Assembly: GCF_011764445.1 (NCBI RefSeq)
Contig: NZ_BLPG01000001.1
Location: 6,713,001-6,777,000 of the forward strand
Direction: 5' to 3'
DNA length: 64,000 nt
Source of the DNA: Phytohabitans rumicis
Lineage (GTDB): Bacteria; Actinomycetota; Actinomycetes; Mycobacteriales; Micromonosporaceae
Below, one piece after another: positions 19,125 through 26,763 of the stretch. Position 1 is the first letter of the stretch, and every line of letters starts with the position of its first letter. The position numbers and the translations under genes are program-made. A model generated the notes under the pieces. It saw only the letters and a list, made by a program, of their open reading frames with translations, ran no database searches and had not been told where the DNA came from.

Positions 19125-19152
19125 AGGAAGGAGGACCTCACCCCCATGGTCC

Positions 19153-19200
19153 CCGGCTGGTGGCTCCGACCTGCGCCCGGCTAGTCGGGCCACCAGCCGG
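19153..19200. terminator. long hairpin between convergent genes
   Basis: CCGGCTGGTGG at 19153-19163 pairs with CCACCAGCCGG at 19190-19200, with a second inner pair CCGAC/GTCGG. It lies between the convergent GH127 operon and the PL4-like gene, so it can stop transcription from both sides. No U-tract follows, as is common in actinobacteria. Confidence 0.6.
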
Positions 19201-19215
19201 CCCTTCCCGCTACCG

Positions 19216-20031
19216 CTACTTCTCGTAAACCCCCAGCGCGTCGTACACGTGCCAGGAACCGCTGGTCTTGTCGATGGTCAGCACGTTCTCGCCGGCCACC
19301 AGGGCGGCCTTCGGCAGCGCCAGTTCGACGTACGACGGCTTGAGTGGCGAGCCGGGGAGCGCGGCATCGCCCTCCAAGGAACCCCGCGTGGCGCCCTTCT
19401 CCAGCGCCACCTCCCGCACGGTCGTCCCGTTCAGGCCCAGCACCGCGGTGCCCGGGAGCGTGGCGTGCGTGTCGATGAGCCAGATCGCCAGCCACACCTC
19501 GCCCGCGGGTACGGCGTCCACAGTGAACCGGAACGTGAACCGGTGCGCCTTGCGCCCGGCCCAGGCGTCGGACGGCCCGGGATGGATGTACGACCAGTCC
19601 ACGCCCGGCGCGTCCACGCCGTACGTGTAGTCCACGCCGGTGCCGAACCGCGCGGTGAACTGGGCGCTGAGGTTCGGTGCGAGCGCGAACTCCAGGCTCT
19701 TGTGGTCCAACGTGCCCACCGTCGCGATCGGGCGGCCGGAGACGGTGACGGACTCGGCGCTGGTGCCCACCACGGCGCGGGTGGGCCGGCTCCGGTCGCC
19801 GGCCGCGTCGACGGTGACCACCCGGTAGTGGAACGTCCGCGCCCGCCCGCCGAGCTTGCCGTGGACGAAGGTGGCGTAGACCGTCTTGCCCAGCAGGCTC
19901 TCCGGCCCGCCCGGCTCGGAAACGTAGACCGCGTAGTGGTCCACGAGCGGCCGGTACGCCTCGCCCTCCCAGGACAGCAGGATGCGGCCCAGCTCGCCGG
20001 TCGTACGCAGCCGGCGTACAGAAGCTGGCAT
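19216..20031 (-). CDS. fibronectin-III plus PL4 domain-III-like protein
   Basis: 271 residues; the ATG at 20031 lies 2 bases after the phoD stop with GAGGTG upstream, so translation is probably coupled. The first ~90 residues look like a fibronectin type III domain (ILLSWEGEAYRPLVDHYAVY, then FHYRVVTVDAAGDRSRPT). The rest, from about residue 100, has beta-rich segments like the carbohydrate-binding third domain of family 4 rhamnogalacturonan lyases (VDWSYIHPGPSDAWAG, WLAIWLIDTHATLPG, VLGLNGTTV, GSWHVYDALGVYEK). No catalytic lyase domain and no signal peptide are visible. How it leaves the cell, if it does, is unclear. Confidence 0.65.
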   Translation of the reverse strand: MPASVRRLRTTGELGRILLSWEGEAYRPLVDHYAVYVSEPGGPESLLGKTVYATFVHGKLGGRARTFHYRVVTVDAAGDRSRPTRAVVGTSAESVTVSGRPIATVGTLDHKSLEFALAPNLSAQFTARFGTGVDYTYGVDAPGVDWSYIHPGPSDAWAGRKAHRFTFRFTVDAVPAGEVWLAIWLIDTHATLPGTAVLGLNGTTVREVALEKGATRGSLEGDAALPGSPLKPSYVELALPKAALVAGENVLTIDKTSGSWHVYDALGVYEK

Positions 20032-20033
20032 GC

Positions 20034-21629
20034 TCACACCTCTCGGTTCAGGGCCGGGCGGCCGGCTTCGGTGACGAAGCGGGCCGCGGTGGTGACCGGT
20101 GCGCCGGGCCGCGTGACGTACGGCAGCGTCTTGAACTCGCTGGTCAGCGCCGTGGGCGTCATCCGGCAGCTGAGGTAGCCGCGGCGCGCGTTGTAGAGCT
20201 TCACGTGCGGGTTGGCCAGCCACAGTGGACCGAAGCTGTCCGTGTCCGCGCCGTCGCCGTCGGAGCCGATCGAGCCGCCGACCAGCTCGACGCCCATCGT
20301 GGCCGAGGCCGGGTCGCGCCAGTCGGTCTTCAGCTCGGCCGCGACGTGCCGGTGGATGTCGCCGCTGAGCACGACCGGGGTGGCCGGCGACTGGCGCAGC
20401 GCGGCGAAGAGCCGGTCGCGGCAGGCCGGGAAGCCGTCCCACATGTCGTTGCTGTACAGCTCGCCGGGGCCGGTGTCCCGGTCGATCTGGGCCATGACGA
20501 CCCCGGTGGCCAAGACGTTCCAGGTGGCCTGCGAGCGGCGTACGCCGTCGAACAGCCACTTCTCCTGGCGGGCTCCGAGGATCGTGCGGCTCGGGTCGTG
20601 CCGTTCCGGGGAGTTGTCGACGACCGCGCCGGCCGGGTACGGGTCGCGGTGCTGCCGGTTGTCCAGCACGTTGAAGTCCGCCAGCCGGCCCCAGCGCAGC
20701 CGGTGGTGGAGCGCCAGGTGTGGACCGTCCGGAAGGGACACCGCGCGCAGTGGCAGGTTCTCGTAGAAGGCGCGGTACGCCACCGCCCGCCGGCGCAGGA
20801 AGTCGGCCGGCGGGATGCCGGTCTCGGACCACTCGTCGGCGTAGTTGTTCTGCACCTCGTGGTCGTCCGTGGTGATGACCCATGGCACGGAGGCGTGGAC
20901 GGCCTGCAGGTGGGGGTCGGTCTTGAAGAGCGCGTAGCGCAGCCGGTACTGCTCCAGCGTGACGGTCTCGACGCCGTGCTCAGCGGCCGGCATCGGCACA
21001 CCCTGCCGCCACAGGTTGGTGGCGGTGATGCCGTACTCGTAGATGTAGTCGCCGAGGAAGAACAGGACGTCCAGGTCCTCCTTGGCCATGTGCTCGTACG
21101 CCGTGAAGTGGCCGTGGTACCAGGCTTGGCAGGACGCGGTGGTGAAGCGCAGCTCGTCCGGCATCGCGTACGGCGCGGGCGCGGTCTTCGTCCGCCCGAC
21201 CGGGCTCAGCTCCGTGCCGGCCCGGAAGCGGTAGAAGTACTCCCGGCCGGGGCGTAGCCCGCAAACCTCGACGTGCACGGAGTGGGCCAGCTCGGGCGTG
21301 GCGAGCGCGTGTCCGCGCGCCGCGATCCGGGCGAAGCCTTCGTCCTCGGCGACCTCGTACGCCACCGTGAACGGCCGGCGGGGCATGCCACCGTGGCCGT
21401 CCGCGGCGAGCGGCTCGGGCGCGAGGCGGGTCCAGAGCACCACGCCGTCGGGATGCGGGTCGCCGGAGGCGACACCGAGAGTGAACGGGTTCGCGGGCAC
21501 ACGGCCGTCGTATCCGGCGGCGGCCGGATGGCCGGAGCCGAGGACGACGGCGGCGGTGCTGACACCGCTCAGGGCGAGAAAGGATCGGCGATCGATGGTG
21601 GCCACCTCACTTCCGAAGGAACCTTTCAT
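20034..21629 (-). CDS. phoD: secreted PhoD-family phosphatase/phosphodiesterase
   Basis: 531 residues. Tat signal IDRRSFLALSGVSTAAVVLG near residue 13-32 ends with HPAAAG. The N-terminal PhoD_N beta-domain (FTLGVASGDPHPDGVVLWTRL) is followed by the metallophosphatase core: FTTASCQAWYHG, FFLGDYIYEYG, ITTDDHEVQNNY and VLSGDIHRH, which hold the Fe/Ca ligands. Such enzymes release phosphate from phosphodiesters and monoesters outside the cell. Starts at GTG 21605 are possible, but 21629 keeps a normal signal. It is divergent from a ROK regulator, with 54 bp between starts, and coupled to the PL4-like gene downstream. Confidence 0.9.
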   Translation of the reverse strand: MKGSFGSEVATIDRRSFLALSGVSTAAVVLGSGHPAAAGYDGRVPANPFTLGVASGDPHPDGVVLWTRLAPEPLAADGHGGMPRRPFTVAYEVAEDEGFARIAARGHALATPELAHSVHVEVCGLRPGREYFYRFRAGTELSPVGRTKTAPAPYAMPDELRFTTASCQAWYHGHFTAYEHMAKEDLDVLFFLGDYIYEYGITATNLWRQGVPMPAAEHGVETVTLEQYRLRYALFKTDPHLQAVHASVPWVITTDDHEVQNNYADEWSETGIPPADFLRRRAVAYRAFYENLPLRAVSLPDGPHLALHHRLRWGRLADFNVLDNRQHRDPYPAGAVVDNSPERHDPSRTILGARQEKWLFDGVRRSQATWNVLATGVVMAQIDRDTGPGELYSNDMWDGFPACRDRLFAALRQSPATPVVLSGDIHRHVAAELKTDWRDPASATMGVELVGGSIGSDGDGADTDSFGPLWLANPHVKLYNARRGYLSCRMTPTALTSEFKTLPYVTRPGAPVTTAARFVTEAGRPALNREV

Positions 21630-21683
21630 AAGTAGCGTGCATTAAGCTTCCGGGTGCGGTTGGCGATGTCAAGGGGTGCGCGG
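21630..21683. promoter_or_regulatory. short divergent regulatory region between phoD and the ROK gene
   Basis: 54 bp holding both start regions, with an A/T-rich pocket (ATAAGTAGCGTGCATTAAGC) uncommon in this DNA. ROK repressors often bind A/T-rich sites beside their own gene, so this is the likely control point for both units. CAAGGGG lies 7 bases ahead of the chosen ROK start. No clear palindrome is seen. Confidence 0.4.
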
Positions 21684-22817
21684 GTGTCTGAAGGTCAACT
21701 TCACCGGGGTGACCCCTCGGTGCTGCGCCGGCTTAACTCGGCCGCCACCCTGCGGGCGCTGCGCGGGGCCGGCGAGCCGACGCTGACCGAGCTGGCCCAG
21801 CGGACCGGGCTGTCCCGGCCGACCACCGAGGCCGTACTCGCGGAACTGGCCGTCCGCGGCCTGGCGGAGGAGGTGGCACCGCTGGTCGGGCAGCGGCTGG
21901 GGCGGCCAGCGCGGCGATATCGCTTCCGCGCGGAGGCCGGCCTCGCGCTCGGCATCGAGATCGACGCGCACCGGACGGTGCTCTTCCTGTCCGACCTGGA
22001 CGGTCGGACGGTGGCCAGCCACCGCGCGGAGCTGGATCCGGCGGGGGCCCGAGCCGAGCGCCTGGCGGCGGTCCGCGCGGCGGTGCGGGCGTGCCTGCGC
22101 GAGGCCGGCGCCACCCACGCGGAGCTGTGGGCCGTCGCGGCCGGCACCCCCGGCGTGGTCGACCCCGAGGGCCGGGTCACCTCGTGCACGGTCGTGCCGG
22201 ACTGGGCCGGCGTCGACCTGGCCCGCGAGCTCGGCCGGTCGTTCGCCTGCCCGGTGCTGGTGGAGAACGACGCCAACCTCGCCGCCGTGGCCGAGCGCTG
22301 GCGGGGCGTCGCCGTCGACGTCGACGACGTCGTGTACGTGCTCGCCGGCCTGCACACGGGCGCGGGCGCCATCATCGGCGGGCAGCTGCGGCGCGGTCGC
22401 TGGGGCGCCGCCGGCGAGGTCGGCGTGCTGCCCGAGCTGGGCTGGCGGGACACCGCCGCGGCGCTCGCCGGCCGGCGCGGGGTCGACCTCGAAGGGGCCG
22501 CGGCGAAGGTCCTGGCCGCGGCCGACGCCGGCGACGCGCAGGCCCGGGAGCGGGTGGCCGCGCTGGCCGCGCGCATGGCGCGAGGCGTGGCCGCGCTCGT
22601 CCTGGCGATGGACCCGGAGATGGTCGTCGTGGGCGGCGCGCTCACCCTCGCCGGCGGTGCTCTTGTCGAGGAGGTACGCCGGCAGGTGCGCCCGCTGTGC
22701 CTGAGCCCGACCCGGATCGAGGCGTCGACCCTGAGTGACGAGTCAGTCGCGCTGGGCGCCGTACGGCTGGCCCTGGACCGGATCGAGGCGGACCTGCTCC
22801 GAACCCACTCTCCGTGA
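21684..22817 (+). CDS. ROK-family transcriptional regulator
   Basis: 377 residues from the GTG at 21684, chosen for AGGGG at proper spacing; GTG 21654 and ATG 21666 are in-frame alternatives. N-terminal winged helix-turn-helix (LTELAQRTGLSRPTTEAVLAELAVRG, residues ~30-55), then a ROK sugar-kinase-like fold with VENDANLAAVAERWRG and HTGAGAIIGGQLRRGRWGAAGEVG. The CxCGxxGCxE zinc motif of typical NagC/Mlc proteins is absent (ELGWRDTAAALAG instead), so sensing may differ. It is divergent from phoD and probably represses it. Its stop codon lies inside a 54-bp perfect palindrome. Confidence 0.9.
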   Translation: MSEGQLHRGDPSVLRRLNSAATLRALRGAGEPTLTELAQRTGLSRPTTEAVLAELAVRGLAEEVAPLVGQRLGRPARRYRFRAEAGLALGIEIDAHRTVLFLSDLDGRTVASHRAELDPAGARAERLAAVRAAVRACLREAGATHAELWAVAAGTPGVVDPEGRVTSCTVVPDWAGVDLARELGRSFACPVLVENDANLAAVAERWRGVAVDVDDVVYVLAGLHTGAGAIIGGQLRRGRWGAAGEVGVLPELGWRDTAAALAGRRGVDLEGAAAKVLAAADAGDAQARERVAALAARMARGVAALVLAMDPEMVVVGGALTLAGGALVEEVRRQVRPLCLSPTRIEASTLSDESVALGAVRLALDRIEADLLRTHSP

Positions 22818-22867
22818 TCAAGGCGTCCTTCAAGTCGTTATAACGACTTGAAGGACGCCTTGATCAC
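22814..22867. repeat. perfect 54-bp palindrome at the end of the ROK gene
   Basis: Two 27-bp arms meet without a spacer at 22840/22841. The left arm starts GTGATCAAGGCGTCC and ends AAGTCGTTA; the right arm is its exact reverse complement and ends CCTTGATCAC. The first TGA is the ROK stop codon. The end TGATCAAGG is shared with family A. It could terminate transcription but is longer and more perfect than needed. Confidence 0.9.
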
Positions 22868-22920
22868 GGGTGGGTGAGGTGGTGGTGTGACGATTTCCGG
22901 CGGTGGAGCGCTGTTTCGGT

Positions 22921-23151
22921 ATGGACCACTACCTGAACCCCGCGTACGCCCACCGCGATCCGCCGGCGCCGTCGCTTCCGGTCCATCCGCCGGCGGCGCA
23001 GCCGGTGCTGGTGACCGCCGCGCATCCGGCGGTGGTGCCGGGTCGCCCGCCCGTGGCGCCCGCGCTGGCGATCGCCGGGGCGATGGTCATGCTGGTCGCG
23101 CTGATGGGGCTCGCCCTGGTCGCGGTCGCCACCGTCCTGGCCCGCCCCTGA
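22921..23151 (+). CDS. small Pro-rich single-span membrane protein
   Basis: 76 residues from ATG 22921 (a GTG at 22903 is possible). The first ~48 residues are Pro/His/Ala-rich and hydrophilic (HRDPPAPSLPVHPPAAQP); residues ~50-73 form one strong transmembrane helix (IAGAMVMLVALMGLALVAVA) with a very short cytoplasmic or external end. No family is recognised. It stands between two palindromic elements (22814-22867 and 23158-23214), each within a few bases to tens of bases. Confidence 0.5.
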   Translation: MDHYLNPAYAHRDPPAPSLPVHPPAAQPVLVTAAHPAVVPGRPPVAPALAIAGAMVMLVALMGLALVAVATVLARP

Positions 23152-23157
23152 GGGCGG

Positions 23158-23214
23158 TGATCAGGGACCAGCTTTCGCGACGCGCCGGGACACGCCAGAG
23201 CCGTTCCCTGATCA
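23158..23214. repeat. family C palindromic element, copy 1
   Basis: 57 bp bounded by TGATCAGGGA and TCCCTGATCA (10-bp inverted ends). The centre CGACGCGCCGGGACACGCC is nearly the same in the only other copy, 52438-52494; the two copies match at about 49 of 57 positions. It lies between the convergent small membrane protein and DUF4180 genes and overlaps the latter's stop codon. Confidence 0.8.
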
Positions 23215-23586
23215 TCCGTGGGGGGTGGGGGCGGCTAGGCGCGTAGCCAGGTCGGCGCGGGTTTCTAGGAACCATGCCTGGCGGCCGCGGTTGGTCTCGC
23301 GGACGAAGTCGCGCAGGGCGTTGCTGGCGGCGACGTGCGCGGAGATATCGCCGATGACCGCCAGGCGGAGCCGGTAGTTGACGAGCTTCTGGAGGAACTC
23401 CCCGGCGACGCCCGAGCTCAGCGTGAAGAACTCGGGGGCGAGCCGCTCGGCCGGCACGACCAGGAACTCGGCGTCGTGCTCGAAGGCGGCCGCGACAAGC
23501 TCCATGGCGTCGCGCACCGGCGGCCCGTCGGGCGCGAACGCGAAAACGCGCACGCCGTGGACTTCGTCAAGCGTCCAGGAGGTCAT
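23212..23586 (-). CDS. DUF4180 domain protein
   Basis: 124 residues from the ATG at 23586; the frame opens further upstream to 23694, but that part would run under the start of the divergent oxidoreductase and is not conserved-looking. Features typical of DUF4180: VRVFAFAPDG near the start, EFLVVPAERLAPEFFTLSSG, and AGEFLQKLVNYRLRLAVIGD, ending with DFVRETNRGRQAWFL. Soluble, function unknown. It is divergent from the FAD-linked oxidoreductase with 94 bp between. Confidence 0.8.
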   Translation of the reverse strand: MTSWTLDEVHGVRVFAFAPDGPPVRDAMELVAAAFEHDAEFLVVPAERLAPEFFTLSSGVAGEFLQKLVNYRLRLAVIGDISAHVAASNALRDFVRETNRGRQAWFLETRADLATRLAAPTPHG

Positions 23587-23680
23587 GCCTGCCCATGCTA
23601 CGGCGGTAGGGGCAGCCCCCGTACCGGTTTTCCGGCTGGCCGGATGGGCCGCCGTCGCGATCTTTCCTAGCGTCTGTCGC

Positions 23681-25204
23681 ATGGGGACATTCACGCGAAG
23701 GGGAGTACTGGGAGCCGGCGCCGTCGTGGTGACCGGCGTGGCCGCACCACTGGTGGCCGCCGCGGCGGACGGCCGTACGCCGGCGCCGGTCGGGTCCGTG
23801 CTGGTCCGGCCCGGCGATCCGCGCTACGCCGACCTGGTCCGGCGGGGCAACCGGCGGTTCGTCGGCAGGCCGGACCACGTACGCGTGGTGAGCACGACCG
23901 AGCAGGTCGTGCACGCGGTGCAGGAGGCCGTCGACACCGGGCGCCGGGTCGCCGTGCGCAGCGGCGGACACTGCTTCGAGAACTTCGTCGACGATCCCGC
24001 CGTCAAGGTGGTCATCGACACGTCCTTTATGGACGGGGTGTACTACGACGCCGGCCGGCGCGCGTACGCCGTGGAGGCCGGCGCGACGCTGGGCGAGGTG
24101 TACCGCCGGCTCTATCTGAGCTGGGGCGTGACCGTGCCGGCCGGGGCATGTCCCGGGGTCGGCGCGGGCGGCCACATCGTCGGCGGCGGCTTCGGCCCGC
24201 TGGGCCGGCTCCACGGCCTCTCGGTCGACCACCTGTACGGCGTCGAAGTCGTCGTCGTGGACCGGTCGGGCCGGGCGCGGGCCGTCGTGGCCACCCGGGA
24301 GCCGGACGATCCGCACCGGGACCTGTGGTGGGCGCACACCGGCGGTGGTGGCGGCAACTTCGGCGTGGTGACCCGGTACTGGTTCCGCGACCTGCCGCCG
24401 GCGCCTGACTCGGTACTCAGCTTCACGGTCACCTGGCGACCGGAGGCGCTGACCGGGTTGGCGCGCGGCTTCGGCGCCTGGTGCGAGCGGCACAGCGCGT
24501 CCGGCTCGCCCTACGCCCGGGTGTACGCGGAGATGGTCCTGCGCCGCAGTCCGGGCCCGCACCTGCTGGCCGGTCAGGTGGCGGGTGGGCCGGACGCCGA
24601 GCGGCTGGCCGACGACTTCATCGCCGCGCTCGCCCGCGTGGCCGGTGCGCCGCAGAGCCGTACCCAGGAAATGACGCCGTGGTTGGCGTCGGTGCGGCAG
24701 CCCGGCGGCGACGACGGCAAGCAATGGCGGCTGAAGGTGAAATCGGCGTACCTGCGGCGGTCGCTTTCCGGCGCGCAGCTCGCCGCCGCCCAGCGGCACC
24801 TGACCTGCGGCGACTACGACAACCCGGGCGGCTCGCTGAGTCTGAACACGCACGGCGGCCGGATCAACGCCGTACCCCCGGAGGCGTCGGCCACCGCGCA
24901 CCGCGACGCGGTGATGAAGGCGTTCTATCTGGTGGCCTGGTCGGACCCGGCGGAGGACGACCGGCACGTGGCGTGGATCCGCGAGTTCTACCGGGACATG
25001 TACGCGGACACCGGGGGCGTTCCGGTCGCGGACGGGGCGTACATCAACTATCCGGACACGGACCTGGCCGATCCGGCGTGGAACGCGTCCGGCGTGCCCT
25101 GGCACGCCCTCTACTACGGGGACAACTACGCGCGGCTGCGCCGGGTGAAGGCCCGGTGGGATCCACGGGACGTCTTCCGGCACGCGCTCGCCATCCGGGC
25201 ATAG
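23681..25204 (+). CDS. secreted FAD-linked oxidoreductase, berberine-bridge-enzyme type
   Basis: 507 residues, ATG start. Tat signal FTRRGVLGAGAVVVTG ends about residue 35. The PCMH-type FAD domain follows with SGGHCFENFVDD (His for the 8-alpha bond) and PAGACPGVGAGGHIVGGGFG (Cys for the 6-S bond), so flavin is probably bicovalently bound. The C-terminal BBE motif region is YYGDNYARLRRVKARWDPRDVF. Relatives oxidise sugars or secondary metabolites such as oligosaccharide lactones and polyketides. It has no partner genes besides the SnoaL-type protein 104 bp downstream, which has its own promoter. Confidence 0.9.
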   Translation: MGTFTRRGVLGAGAVVVTGVAAPLVAAAADGRTPAPVGSVLVRPGDPRYADLVRRGNRRFVGRPDHVRVVSTTEQVVHAVQEAVDTGRRVAVRSGGHCFENFVDDPAVKVVIDTSFMDGVYYDAGRRAYAVEAGATLGEVYRRLYLSWGVTVPAGACPGVGAGGHIVGGGFGPLGRLHGLSVDHLYGVEVVVVDRSGRARAVVATREPDDPHRDLWWAHTGGGGGNFGVVTRYWFRDLPPAPDSVLSFTVTWRPEALTGLARGFGAWCERHSASGSPYARVYAEMVLRRSPGPHLLAGQVAGGPDAERLADDFIAALARVAGAPQSRTQEMTPWLASVRQPGGDDGKQWRLKVKSAYLRRSLSGAQLAAAQRHLTCGDYDNPGGSLSLNTHGGRINAVPPEASATAHRDAVMKAFYLVAWSDPAEDDRHVAWIREFYRDMYADTGGVPVADGAYINYPDTDLADPAWNASGVPWHALYYGDNYARLRRVKARWDPRDVFRHALAIRA

Positions 25205-25215
25205 TGCCTGAACTG

Positions 25216-25244
25216 TTGTACTTCTGAAATGTCGGGCTTATCCT
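25216..25244 (+). promoter_or_regulatory. promoter of the SnoaL-type gene
   Basis: TTGTAC at 25216-25221 and TATCCT at 25239-25244 are separated by 17 bp, a good housekeeping sigma match in otherwise G/C-rich DNA. The start codon is 65 bases further on with GGAGGGGG before it. Confidence 0.6.
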
Positions 25245-25308
25245 GATCGCAGGCCGTGACCCGGGATACACGCCGTTCCAGACAGGTGGACCCCGGAGGG
25301 GGCGTGCC

Positions 25309-26004
25309 ATGACATTCGTCCAGATCGTTGACTGTAAGACCGATCGGGTGGACGACGTGAACCGTCTGCTCGATCAATGGGTCGAGGCGACCCAGGGCAA
25401 GCGGACGGCGACTCACTCGATCGTCGGGAAGGACCGGAAAGACGCGCACCACGTGGTCGAAATCGTCGAGTTCCCGTCGTACGAGGAGGCGATGCGCAAC
25501 TCGAACCTTCCCGAGACGAACCGCATCTTCGAGGAGATGGTGGCGCTGTGCGACGCACCGCCGACGTTCACCGATCTCGACGTGGTCCGGGACGAACAGC
25601 TCAACAAGGCCACGGCCCGGCGGTTCTTCGAGATGGCCAGCAAAGGCGAGCTCGCCCGGCTCGGTGACCTGCTGACGGACGACTACCACGACCACGACGC
25701 CACCAACGAGGAGGATGTGCGCGGGGTCGACGGGGCGCGGGTGGAAATCGAGATGTACCGCAACGCGTTCCGCGGCTTCAAGTTCACAGTGGAGGATCAG
25801 CTCGCGGAGGGCGACAAGGTCATCACGCGGTGGACGTGGCGGGGCACGCACAGCGGGGAGTTCCTGGGCATCGCACCCACCAAGAAGAAGGTGGAGATGA
25901 CCGGCATGACGATCCACCGGATGCACGAGGGGAAGATCCAGGAAGGCTGGTGGAACTTCGACTTCCTTGGGGCCTTGCGGCAGGTCGGCGCGGTCAACAT
26001 GTAA
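25309..26004 (+). CDS. two-domain SnoaL-like polyketide-cyclase/ester-cyclase family protein
   Basis: 231 residues, ATG start, CCGGAGGGGG upstream. Residues 1-80 look like a ferredoxin-like antibiotic-biosynthesis-monooxygenase (ABM) domain (MTFVQIVDCKTDRVDDVNR, VVEIVEFPSYEEAM). Residues ~100-225 are a SnoaL-type cone (RFFEMASKGELARLGDLLTD, YHDHDA, ITRWTWRGTHSGEFLGIAPT, EGWWNFDFLGALRQVG). In the SnoaL group Asp/His pairs act in aldol cyclisation, but many members are simple binding folds. No polyketide genes are nearby, so a role in antibiotic synthesis is not supported here. Confidence 0.82.
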   Translation: MTFVQIVDCKTDRVDDVNRLLDQWVEATQGKRTATHSIVGKDRKDAHHVVEIVEFPSYEEAMRNSNLPETNRIFEEMVALCDAPPTFTDLDVVRDEQLNKATARRFFEMASKGELARLGDLLTDDYHDHDATNEEDVRGVDGARVEIEMYRNAFRGFKFTVEDQLAEGDKVITRWTWRGTHSGEFLGIAPTKKKVEMTGMTIHRMHEGKIQEGWWNFDFLGALRQVGAVNM

Positions 26005-26010
26005 GGGGGT

Positions 26011-26056
26011 AGCCCTGCCGTAGGGCTGGAGCCGCGGCTGGTTCGGCCGCGGCTCC
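26011..26056. terminator. tandem hairpins between convergent genes
   Basis: AGCCCT/AGGGCT hairpin (26011-26027) is followed at once by an 11-bp perfect stem GGAGCCGCGGC/GCCGCGGCTCC (26028-26038 with 26046-26056, 7-nt loop). Located between the SnoaL-type gene and the convergent membrane-protein gene; a bidirectional terminator is likely. Confidence 0.75.
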
Positions 26057-26068
26057 ACACGTGCGGGG

Positions 26069-26692
26069 TTAGGCGTACGGGCGGCTGGTCCGGCTCGCGT
26101 GGCGGGCCACGAGGTCGGGCTCGGCCGTGTGGCGGCCGGCCCCCCAGCCATCCCCACCGGCCCAGGCCGGTTCCGGTTCCGCGGTTCGGGCCGCCGGGGC
26201 GAGGCCCAGGCCGTCCACGCCGAGCGGCCGGTCGGCGCGGAGCGGGAGCTCGCTGGCCGGCGGGTCCGCGTCGGCGTCCTGGCGCGCCGGCCACTGCCGC
26301 CAGCGGCCCACGCTCACCACACCCAACAGGAGCAACGCGCCGAGCAGCAAGGCGGTCCCGGTCCGCAGCGGGGTGGTCGGGTCGGCGTCCCGGCCGGCGA
26401 TGGTCACACTGCTCGGGAACGCGTCGAGCACGCCGTCCGGATTCGCTACGGCGGCCAGGTAGCTGCCCGCGTAGGCCAGCCCGGCGACGAACGCGCCGAG
26501 CGGTGAGAACCGCAGCGTCGCCAGGAGACCGAGCAGGAGCCCCGCCGCGGCGAGGCACACCGCGGGGCGGACGAGGTCTCCGGTGCCCTCCGGGCTCAAC
26601 GCCCGGATCGACCGTTCCTGACCGAATGCCAGGAGCAGCCAGGCCAGGGGAGCGATGACGAGCGCCGCGATCAAGGTCCAGAGGTGTCGCAT
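26069..26692 (-). CDS. membrane protein of four helices, unknown function
   Basis: 207 residues from the ATG at 26692 (an 11-residue longer form starts at 26725). Transmembrane helices are seen at the N-terminus (LWTLIAALVIAPLAWLLLAF), near 45-65, 70-90 and ~125-145 (TALLLGALLLLGVVSVG). The last 60 residues are hydrophilic, Pro/Ala/Asp-rich and presumably cytoplasmic. The pattern is common as a conserved hypothetical in Micromonosporaceae. It is 71 bp downstream of the deacetylase-glycosyltransferase gene on the same strand and may be its last operon member. Confidence 0.65.
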   Translation of the reverse strand: MRHLWTLIAALVIAPLAWLLLAFGQERSIRALSPEGTGDLVRPAVCLAAAGLLLGLLATLRFSPLGAFVAGLAYAGSYLAAVANPDGVLDAFPSSVTIAGRDADPTTPLRTGTALLLGALLLLGVVSVGRWRQWPARQDADADPPASELPLRADRPLGVDGLGLAPAARTAEPEPAWAGGDGWGAGRHTAEPDLVARHASRTSRPYA

Positions 26693-26763
26693 GGCCGACA
26701 CGCTAATGCGGCCAACATGCGACAAACCACAGTGTCGACCTACATTTCACGATTGATGCGGAG

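Noticed and set aside
25309-26004. Polyketide biosynthesis cluster suggested by a SnoaL-type protein
   Set aside because: No ketosynthase, acyl carrier or tailoring set nearby; SnoaL folds are common outside such clusters.
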